Positions 1 to 11,100 of a stretch of DNA of 64,000 nt are shown piece by piece (positions within the stretch are counted from its first letter, which is position 1; each line of letters starts with the position of its first letter). Source of the DNA: Siphonodentalium dalli (taxonomy: Eukaryota; Mollusca; Scaphopoda; Gadilida; Siphonodentaliidae); NCBI GenBank assembly GCA_032622095.1, contig CP136066.1:131783917-131847916 (forward strand). Direction: 5' to 3'. The notes beneath the pieces are model-generated. The model was not told the DNA's origin. It saw nothing but the letters and a program-made list of their open reading frames with translations, and did no database searches. The position numbers were made by a program, and so were the translations under genes.

Positions 1-110
1 AAAAAGTAATTGCGCGAAAAAAAATTGATTCACGCGTTTCACGTACGACACATATACATGTTGACACCCGTGGTTGTACTTCTTTACACATTCCATCATG
101 TTAATTCCAG

Positions 111-313
111 AGGACGATTACAGAACAGTAGAGGAGACAGAACTCATCGCCAAACTATCTCGACTGAACGCCGACCTAGCGAAGGCGAACGCAGACCTCA
201 GCGAATCTCTTAAGCTGTCTGCAGAAACTGAACGCTCGGTTCTTAAAGCACTTTTGACAGTTGAGGAATCTCGAGCCGAGGCGAAAAGGATCGAAGAGGA
301 GGTCGAACTTAAG
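111..313 (+). CDS. Exon A: coiled-coil segment
   Basis: Encodes 68 residues rich in E, K, L and A (motifs such as [11 protein letters not shown] and [14 protein letters not shown]) that read as a continuous amphipathic helix. The acceptor AG at 109-110 follows a pyrimidine-rich stretch, so this is probably an internal exon starting in a split codon. A Met in frame at 98 is the alternative start. The donor after 313 is AAG|GTCAGA and leaves phase 0, matching the next exon. Confidence 0.65.
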
Positions 314-2056
314 GTCAGACATTTATTTTACAGCTCATTTACACGTGTTTATGTTTTCATGATAAATAGGTCTCACACCAAAACCATATTCGAGGTAGAC
401 AGACAGGCATAAGTATACATGTTCCATACATGTAAGTGTAAGAAAGTTCATTATCATGTACTATATATAAGTAGTACGGGAGGCTCGTTCGCCCCACATC
501 TAAAAATAGATTTTTTGGCGGTAAAATTGTTTGTACTAAAATATTAAAAAAAAAAATTCAAAAACTTCCAAAATTTCAAAAACTTCAAAAATTTCTAAAA
601 TTTCTAAAATTTCAAAAACTTCAAAAATTTCAAAAATTTCAAAAACTTCAAAAATTTCAAAAACTTCAAAAATTTCAAAAATTTCAAAAAACTTCACAAA
701 TTTCAAAAACTTCAAAAATTTCAATATAATGAAGATGACGAGCAACCAATTTCGACTGGCCTGAGGCATTACGTTATGGAATGAATAACGACAGCGGATC
801 AGAATGTGATCATACACGCAATAATAGAAGTTACTTTGATGTTGTTGTTATGAATAGAATTTTATCAACCTTACGTATTAACAGTTTATTGAGTTATGCA
901 TACATATAGTACGTCACTTGGACATTTTATCAGTTTATCACGTGATCACTAAATGTGGCAATCGGTTATCCACCGATGCCTGCAATGTATTATTTATAAT
1001 AATTGGACTCATTTATCTCACGTAAATAATACTCTTAGTTGTTCCAATAAAATAGTTATCAAATTCGATCACCAATAGATTTGACTGTGGAATATAACGA
1101 CCTTTAACTTATTTATCGATCTATGTTAGAACATGGTCTTAACAAAAAACATGACCATAACAAAAATTACCTTACCTTTATGCATGAATCTAATTTGACC
1201 ATGCGTAAATATTGTCAGCTTATCATTGGATATACTCATCAGCCGATAAGCTCAGGTACAATTGTATCATGTTTACATGGACTGACTGCGGTCATAGCGT
1301 GACGAGCAAAATGTGATGTTTACACACTTAAGCTCTGGATAAACAATACATATCGCATCTGAATGAATTTCTGGAATGTAGGTTAGCCATGTGTTCACAG
1401 ACACTGGAATAAAATAGTCACTGTCTATAGAGAAGTATGACCTTGTACGTAAATAATAAAGCGCGTGATCGAGTCTATTCATTCTCAATAATAGATCGTC
1501 ATTTAGTCAAAACAGTATGATGTCCTTTATCCCCCACACATTGGAGCCACACATTACTTGATGTTCACTTATACAGTTGTATGTCAATTATCAGTGGAGT
1601 GTCAGTGTACTTCATTGTGAATTAAATCACTCTGGGTTATTTGACTATAAACTATAAACATGTTACACCACAGCCGAGGGTTATTGTAATTTAATGAAAA
1701 TGTCACACCGAGGTACGCCATCTTGATTTCTTTCAAAAATAGTGCAAATTACCTGTTGGTAATACACGAATGAAGAGCGTTTAACTGATACGAAATTACT
1801 ACACGAATGAACTGAGTCTTGACATTTATATTTCACATCTTTATTAAATGTTCCAACACATACATACATAGACATAGTGTTGTACAGTCTTATATGTACA
1901 CACGCTACGACACCATTAAAGGTGGACAATACACTCACGATGTGACAACATATACATACATAGGCATAGTGTTATACAGTCTTCTATGTACCAACGCTAT
2001 GACATAATTAAAGGGGGATAATGCACGCACGGTGTAAAAAAAATGAATAAAAAAAG

Positions 2057-2135
<79 letters not shown>

Positions 2136-5100
2136 AAAATGATTGTTAACAATACAAGCGCAGTGGTTGGAAGTTAAAATGACACAGAACAATATTTAAA
2201 GTTCCAATTTTCGGGCTCTTAATGTACCATTTATGTATCGTTTCTCGCTCTACAATCGCTCCTCCCCACTTATAGATATATAACGAAGACGAGAATATCA
2301 TGTTAATGAAGTTTATTGAAATTTAATCGTCCGAATTGTCATCACTTTCGTCAGAAGTGTCATTTGTTTCGTCCATGAATTTTTCTAGCATCGGTTTGTA
2401 CTTTAATATTGACATTTTCACTGCATCACATTCTCCATAACCATTATTCAAATATTTGTCGACTTTATCCATGACTCTGTTGTGCAGAGTCCCATTGCGC
2501 AGCTGCAGATACGCAAATATTGTCCAAGCATAACCATTCATAAATTGCTTCATATCTTTACTTTTAAGGTCCTTGTAAGTTTGTTCTTTTGCTTCTGTTT
2601 CTTTCGAACCATTTTCCTTATACGTGTCCACTTTATCACTCCATTCCTCATGTGTTTTATCTCTACTCTCATCACACAAACTTTTGAAGTATTCATCTTC
2701 ATTCAATTTAATTTTCTTATTCTGACTATCATCCGTGTCCTCAGTTAATTTTCGTTTTAACTTATTTTCTTGACACCAGTTTTTTACGTGTCTCTGAACA
2801 TCATAATGATCTTCGAACAAAAGCCCGCAGTCATTACAAGGGTACGACATGTCTTCTCGAATGTCTATGTTTTGACGGTTCTTCTTATTAATTTCATCGA
2901 GCTCACCAGGTGGCCTTATGTCATTAGTATAGTCATTATGTTGACCCTGGGGCACAATATAATTATATGCTATGCCCTTCTGTTGACCAGGGAGTTCTCT
3001 GTCATCGTATTTCATCGCATTCTGTTGACCCTGGGTCTCAGTGTCTTTTGTATGTTTTTTCATCCCATTCTGTTCATCTGGGTGTTCTCTGTCTTTTTGG
3101 AGATTATATTTCATGCCATTCCATTCACCCATATGTTGGTTCGTGTCCTCTTTTAGTACATTCTGTCGCAGACGTAATGTGTCCGGTGTTGCGGCTTTTA
3201 AATCCACCAGTAGGTAACCGTACGGTTCACTCGTCGCTTCCGAAAACTCTCGAACCATACGCTGACGACATTCAGGATACATCTGTCTTGATAATGTTGA
3301 AATTAATCCCTTGTCGATTGGGTTATTGAACAATACCAAATATTGACAATTTCGTCGTTGCGTTGGATCTTTGTTGTAGTAGAAATTCTGGTTCAAACTT
3401 ATCAAAGATAAGTTCAAATGGTGACTTCCTTCGGAATGCAAATCATTAACTCTCTGGTCTTTTGATGAAGTTTGCATCAAGTCATCGAGTATAACTAGAT
3501 TTTTATACCGGGGGTTGATAAGAGAATCCAAGTTTGCTGGTATTCCTCGTATAAAGTTGACATGAGGGGTGACGGTATACTTTATTTCGTCATATAGGGG
3601 CTGCCAATATTTATAAAACCATATTATTCTGTCAGGTGCGGGTGATATTTTTGAGGCAGACTTTTGTAGCAAGGTTTTCACGAAGTACGTCTTCCCACTA
3701 GATGTCGGTCCACTTACACATGCCGTGAATGGATGCTTGAAAATAAAATCTTCCTGGATTTTAGCCATTGGATCATCAAAGCAGGATGTTATGTCGCTTG
3801 GTGGCTGTTGTTGTTGTTGTTGTTGTTGGTGGTGTTGTTGTTGTTGTTGTTGTTGTTGTGGCTGATGATACTGTTGTTGTTGTTGTTGTTGTTGTGGCTG
3901 ATAATACTGTTGTTGTTATTGTTGTTGGTGTTGTTGGTGTTGTTGTTATATATAGTCTGCCGGAGAAGCACTGTGTAGACGGGGAATCAACAGGTCTTGT
4001 CGGTAAGAGAGTCAGACGAGAAGTGAAGTCTCGGCTATTAAAACATAGTAATGCGATAGCGAACATCAAACGAGTCTGCGCACGCATATCTGTCAAAGGA
4101 TACAATAGCATTGGTCAATTTATCCACGGTGTCAGCTCAGTACACAATCGGCACGAAGCCGGAGGTCAACTCAGTACACAATCGATTTCATCATGTCACC
4201 AGGTTACACATATCTATATAATAGAGTGTTCATATTGAAATCACTCATAATTGCATTGACATTTGGATAGGTAGGTTGTATTGTAGACAATGTGATAAAT
4301 TTGTATCCAGTACAAACAACACTAAGAGACGTTGTGAACGACAGCCTGAACTAGTTAACTAGTCCACCACGTTTCCCTTGTTTCTGTTGTATATAAATAT
4401 AGGTGCATAGAAGAACGCTCGATTTCACTGATTATATAGGAAAATGAAGTATCAATGTGAAGAGTGCTTAAGTGTCTATGCTTGGCAAGATAGTTTGAAG
4501 CGTCATATCAAAGTTAAACACACGCCTTCAGAACAACAACAACAACAGTATCATCAGCCACAACAACAACAACAACAACAACACCAACAACACCAACAAC
4601 AACAACAGTATCATCAGCCACAACAACAACAACAACAACAACAGTATCATCAGCCACAACAACAACAACAACAACACCACCAACAACAACAACAACAGCC
4701 ACCAAGCGACATAACATCCTGCTTTGATGATCCAATGGCTAAAATCCAGGAAGATTTTATTTTCAAGCATCCATTCACGGCATGTGTAAGTGGACCGACA
4801 TCTAGTGGGAAGACGTACTTCGTGAAAACCTTGCTACAAAAGTCTGCCTCAAAAATATCACCCGCACCTGACAGAATAATATGGTTTTATAAATATTGGC
4901 AGCCCCTATATGACGAAATAAACTATACCGTCACCCCTCATGTCAACTTTATACGAGGAATACCAGCAAACTTGGATTCTCTTATAAACCCCCGGTATAA
5001 AAATCTAGTTATACTCGATGACTTGATGCAAACTTCATCAAAAGACCAGAGAGTTAATGATTTGCATTCCGAAGGAAGTCACCATTTGAACTTATCTTTG

Positions 5101-8100
5101 ATAAGTTTGAACCAGAATTTCTACTACAACAAAGATCCAACGCAACGACGAAATTGTCAATATTTGGTATTGTTCAATAACCCAATCGACAAGGGATTAA
5201 TTTCAACATTATCAAGACAGATGTATCCTGAATGTCGTCAGCGTATGGTTCGAGAGTTTTCGGAAGCGACGAGTGAACCGTACGGTTACCTACTGGCGGA
5301 TTTAAAAGCCGCAACACCGGACACATTACGTCTGCGACAGAATGTACTAAAAGAGGACACGAACCAACATATGGGTGAATGGAATGGCATGAAATATAAT
5401 CTCCAAAAAGACAGAGAACACCCATATGAACAGAATGGGATGAAAAAACATACAAAAGACACTGAGACCCAAGGTCAACAGAATGCGATGAAATACGATG
5501 ACAGAGAACTCCCTGGTCAACAGAAGGGCATAGCATATAATTATATTGTGCCCCAGGGTCAACATAATGACTATACTAACGACATAAGGCCACCTGGTGA
5601 GCTCGATGAAATTTATAAGAAGAACCGTCAAAACATAGACATTCGAGAAGACATGTCGTACCCTTGTAATGACTGCGGGCTTTTGTTCGAAGATCATTAT
5701 GATGTTCAGAGACACGTAAAAAACTGGTGTCAAGAAAATAAGTTAAAACGAAAATTAACTGAGGACACGGATGATAGTCAGAATAAGAAAATTAAATTGA
5801 ATGAAGATGAATACTTCAAAAGTTTGTGTGATGAGAGTAGAGATAAAACACATGAGGAATGGAGTGATAAAGTGGACACGTATAAGGAAAATGGTTCGAA
5901 AGAAACAGAAGCAAAAGAACAAGCTTACAAGGACCTTAAAAGTAAAGATATGAAGCAATTTATGAATGGTTATGCTTGGACAATATTTGCGTATCTGCAG
6001 CTGTGCAATGGGACTCTGCACAACAGAGTCATGGATAAAGTCGACAAATATTTGAATAATGGTTATGGAGAATGTGATGCAGTGAAAATGTCAATATTAA
6101 AGTACAAACCGATGCTAGAAAATTCATGGACGAAACAAATGACACTTCTGACGAAAGTGATGACAATTCGGACGATTAAATTTCAATAAACTTCATCAAC
6201 ATGATATTCTCGTCTTCGTTATATATCTATAAGTGGGGAGGAGCGATTGTAGAGCGAGAAACGATACATAAATGGTACATTAAGAGCCCGAAAATTGGAA
6301 CTTTAAATATTGTTCTGTGTCATTTTAACTTCCAACCACTGCGCTTGTATTGTTAACAATCATTCATAATGAGTGTCTTGTGTCCCTTTAGAGTGTCTTG
6401 TGTTCCTTTAATATTCAAACACCAATATTGCATCACGTCCCTTGTTTCGTGTCACTTTAACATTCCACACCGTGCGTGCATTATCCCCCTTTAATTATGT
6501 CATAGCGTTGGTACATAGAAGACTGTATAACACTATGCCTATGTCTGTATATGTTGTCACATCGTGAGTGTATTGTCCACCTTTAATGGTGTCGTAGCGT
6601 GTGTACATATAAGACTGTATAACAATATGTCTATGTATGTATGTGTTGGAACATTTAAGAAAGATGTGAAATATAAATGTCAAGACTCAGTTCATTCGTG
6701 TAGTAATTTCGTATCAGTTAAACGCTCTTCATTCGTGTATTACCAACAGGTAAGTTGCACTATTTTTGAAAGCAATCAAGATGGCGTACCTCGGTGTGAC
6801 ATTTTCATTAAATTACAATAACCCTCGGCTGTGGTGTAACATGTTTATAGTTTATAGTCAAATAACCCAGAGTGATTTAATTCACAATGAAGTACACTGA
6901 CACTCCACAGATAATTGACATACAACTGTATAAGTGAACATCAAGTAATGTGTGGCTCCAATGTGTGGGGGATAAAGGACATCATACTGTTTTGACTAAA
7001 TGACGATCTATTATTGAGAATGAATAGACTCGATCACGCGCTTTATTATTTACGTACAAGGTCATACTTCTCTATAGACAGTGACTATTTTATTCCAGTG
7101 TCTGTGAACGCATGGCTAACCTACATTCCAGAAATTCATTCAGATGCGATATGTATTGTTTATCCAGAGCTTAAGTGTGTAAACATCACATTTTGCTCGT
7201 CACGCTATGACCGCAGTCAGTCCATGTAAACATGATACAATTGTACCTGAGCTTATCGGCTGATGAGTAAATCCAATGATAAGCTGACAATATTTACGCA
7301 TGGTCAAATTAGATTCATGCATAAAGGTAAGGTAATTTTTATTATGGTCATGTTTTTTGTTAAGACCATGTTCTAACATAGATCGATAAATAAGTTAAAG
7401 GTCGTTATATTCCACAGTCAAATCTATTGGTGATCGAATTTGATAACTATTTTATTGGAACAACTAAGAGTATTATTTACGTGAGATAAATGAGTCCAAT
7501 TATTATAAATAATACATTGCAGGCATCGGTGGATAACCGATTGCCACATTTAGTGATCACGTGATAAACTAATAAAATGTCCAAGTGACGTACTATATGT
7601 ATGCATAACTCAATAAACTGTTAATACGTAAGGTTGATAAAATTCTATTCATAACAACAACATCAAAGTAACTTCTATTATTGCGTGTATGATCACATTC
7701 TGATCCGCTGTCGTTATTCATTCCATAACGTAATGCCTCAGGCCAGTCGAATATTGGTTGCTCGCCACTTCATTATATTGAAATTTTTGAAGTTTTTGAA
7801 ATTTTTGAAGTTTTTGAAATTTTTGAAATTTTTGAAATTTTTGAAGTTTTTAAAAAATTTGAAATTTTTGAAATTTTTGAAGTTTTTGAAATTTTTGAAG
7901 TTTTGGAAGTTTTGGAAGTTTTTGAATTTTTTTTTATAATATTTTAGTACAAACAATTTTACCGCCAAAAAATCTATTTTTAGATGTGGGGCGAACGAGC
8001 CCCCCGTACTACTTATATATACCGTTCGTAAGTGATGGTCCTTAAATTATAGCATAATACCAAATTGGTATTACCAATCACTGCAGGCCAAACTAGAGAA

Positions 8101-11100
8101 AGAGCTAATTGAAGAAGAGAGAAATCGTATGGAAGAAAAGAAACACCAAGAGGCAGGGGAACGGCGAAAATTAATTGAGGATCAACACGAAAAAGAACGG
8201 AAGTGGAGACGTAAACACATAGGGATGGATCGATCACCAGCCTGGGAGAGCTGGCCCGCTCACGAGTGAGTTATACACACAATATGTTCGCCTACTATGG
8301 AACATCGAAATGTATCGACACCGACGGACAAGGAACGTATAACTGATTCGCCGTGGTGGCATTGTTCGTAGCTTGAAATTTTCACTTCTCGAAAAAAACT
8401 GGTAGTGCATGAAAATATCAACCGGCCAAAATTACGTCACGTCGTTCCTTGTCTGTTCGTGGTCTGTTTTGAATGTTTGAATACTCTGGTGTAACCTACG
8501 CGTTTTGGTGATCTCCCACGTTTTGGTGATCCCCCGTTGGCGGACATTCAAGAACGCGGATTGGAATTCACGCTCTATCATATACATATGTGAAAACCTT
8601 AGTTTACTTTTGTGTCATGTATTCGTTACCAAGTACTTTCAGTGTGGATGAACGGAAGTAATTGTTTGTACGCGTTTTCGCAGTACTGTAATTCGAGGCG
8701 GAAATCGATTTTATGAAGTTATAACGACAAAGCCATGCATGCATATTTCAATTTGAATATATTGAAAAGAACCCACCAGGTGTGATTTTATGCCGAGACA
8801 GCGACGAATAACTGTTTGAAAACAAATCTTGCACGAAATTAGGATGTTCGTTGTCAGTCTGGTCAAAGTAAATAGGCTGAAACACACCATAGAAATATAT
8901 CTTATCATAGCACAGGTTCGACAAAAACAACTTCGATGGTTATTTTTCATGTATTTGCCAGAAAATAACGTAAATACACTCACTGTTCTGACTTATTTTC
9001 TCTTTCTCCTCTTCGAAATACAGTACTACGAAAACGCGTACAAATAATTATACTTCCGTTCCCAGGTTCTTGGAGTGTTCAAGCTGAAATGGCATTTTGC
9101 AGAATATCACTGGAAATTGGGCATAACTATATATACGTGTGTGTTCGTTGACAGATATCAGCTGGAAGCCACAGATGGGGGTGAGCATGTTATGTGCATC
9201 ATACGTGGTAACCCATCGGAATTCAAAGAACGTGATGTCGAATGTACTCTACCAAATCAGGTAGATACCGGACTGAAATACGAACCACTCGAGGAGGTGG
9301 TGAGCCCTATAATACGACTGGAGGGACAATCAGATGATTCCACATTGGATGTGAGTTTTAGGGTGCTATAGCCTTTGTATACTATATAACCTATGGGTTA
9401 AGAACTGTTATATAAGGATACGTATGCATTATGTGTGTATATAGGCCTATATCATTAAAACCGTATTAAGGCAGCCGGAGTCAATCATCATGAAACGGCT
9501 ATATTACAACAGCGTTATTAGTCATAGTTGTGCTAGATACATGTATCAACAAGCATTACCAATAGATATATATGACAACAACTATATGATAACTATATCG
9601 GCCGATGTCCATGTATAATTGTGCCTTGTGTTCTAATGTTCTCTGAATTACTTCACCAAAAGCGCTTGTCTTGAACTAATTAATGGCAGCTATGTGTAAG
9701 ATTGATTTTAGAAAATGTGAAAGGACGACAAAACAACCTATAATACCCTTGTATGAGAGAATTTGCATCTAGTAAGGTAAATTCCCACAGTGAGCAATAT
9801 AGCCGTCTGTCCTATGTTAAAGGGCGGCTTCGTTGTAGGTTATAATTTAGAAATAACATTATCATATTACGATAATTTCCTCAAGAATATACTAACAGTA
9901 TAGCATAATGATACAAGAAAACCAATGTCAGAAATGGTAACGCGTTCAAGATCATATATTATATACCTATGATTGTAATTATAGAATATAAAATATATTG
10001 GTTTCGCGAATGACCAACTCAGAATACCGTTAAAATAACAATAACGAACCGGCGGCCGACTCGGCCGTCTCCGACCACAACCCCAGTGGGTTGCAGAACG
10101 AAAAATGTCTATAAAAGTTGAAATATAAGACTTACAAATTATCTTTTTCATTTCTTTTATTTGTAATTGACATAGCTTGTCACAAACCAAAAATCAACAG
10201 TATTGACATAATAATGTAACGGACAATAAACGAAATTGAAATTCCCAGCTACACCTTTTACCGGACTCGGCCTCTGGTTCGCAGTTCCGACTTTTAATCC
10301 TCCCAAAATAAAAACATTATCTATAATGCAGTTCCGACTTTTAATCCTCCCAAAAAAAACATTATCTATAAATAAAACGCCAAGCGAACCATAGCTATCT
10401 AGTATCTCTATGGCAGTATACACGCGGCGCGTGTAATGGATGCGATATTATTCACAAAACATGTTTGTGTCCGAGAGAATGCAGATCGACTGTTGTTTAG
10501 ATTCTCGTAAAAAGCGCAGTGGATTGTTTATATATAAGCAGTCATGATATTGGGCCATTTCCTTATTTAGATTCGCTCGCTTTATACGTCCTTTGTAAAA
10601 CCCCTAATTTTGTGCGCCTACAACTTACAACTCACAATACGACTCATAGTAATATTCCTTATTTGGTGTGTATTACCATATATTGTCAGGAGAAAATACT
10701 ACCTGGATTGAAAAATATTGCAAGAACAATTATATTATGTACACGTTTTCTGTTACCCAATCATTTAGTAACGTGGATTAGCTTTATTTTGAACTGACAG
10801 GGGTAGAATGGGTCGATTAAAATAAAATTTGGTGTGATTTGAATGCGATTGTTGATTGCGCCAATAATTTTATCTATGCATTCCACAGCGCAACGGAACA
10901 TTTTCATTGGACGATATGGTAGTTCCATGTGTTGGTCTATAAACAATCGGTTTCTTAACGTTTTTGATATCTGTTTACATAACCAGGGGTACAAACGTGA
11001 CACTAACATGCAATATACGTGCTATTTATGGTTGGTATACGAACAATATATGTCTATTATATAATATTCTTGGATGGGACAGACAGATCCTACTCTTTTA

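Larger units (their letters stand above)
470..3950. repeat. Left arm of the 7.5-kb palindrome
   Basis: Reverse-complement match to 4510-8013 over nearly its whole length, with few substitutions. It holds, from the outside in, a 9-bp subterminal array, a 71-codon frame, an 85-codon frame, a 77-nt A run and the left ATPase copy. Similarity stops inside a CAA/CAG triplet tract near 3950. Confidence 0.85.
470..8013. mobile_element. Polinton-like palindromic element in intron 1
   Basis: The termini are AGTAGTACGGG at 470 and its complement ending at 8013, so the ends read 5'-AG...CT-3'. Both sides are flanked by TATATATA, which contains a possible 6-bp TATATA duplication (464-469 and 8014-8019). 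Polintons have AG termini and 6-bp duplications. The element is 7.54 kb instead of the usual 15-20 kb and consists of two inverted arms (470 to about 3950; about 4510 to 8013) around a short unique spacer. It carries two copies of a packaging-type ATPase gene. No integrase, protein-primed DNA polymerase, protease or capsid gene is visible, so it would be non-autonomous. A viral or Polinton-like-virus origin is an inference. Confidence 0.7.
4510..8013. repeat. Right arm of the 7.5-kb palindrome
   Basis: Inverted copy of 470-3950. It differs mainly at the left-arm A run: the right arm instead has about 110 bp at roughly 6361-6470 that contains two copies of a GAGTGTCTTGTG motif. The arm starts inside the glutamine-codon tract of the right ATPase gene. 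Confidence 0.85.

Noticed and set aside
536-817. 93-codon frame of repeating Phe/Leu/Glu/Ile, and its partner at 7685-7939
   Set aside because: Pure translation of the 9-bp subterminal array.
1935-2192. 85-codon frame with a long poly-Phe run
   Set aside because: Result of the 77-nt A run.
3733-4238. Poly-Leu, poly-Val and poly-Asn frames across the CAA tract
   Set aside because: Other frames of the glutamine-codon repeat of the ATPase gene.
470-8013. The palindrome as a sequencing artefact of a hairpin read
   Set aside because: Distinct flanks, a unique spacer, matching TATATA duplications, arm-specific substitutions and in-phase host exons on both sides; still listed as needing spanning reads.
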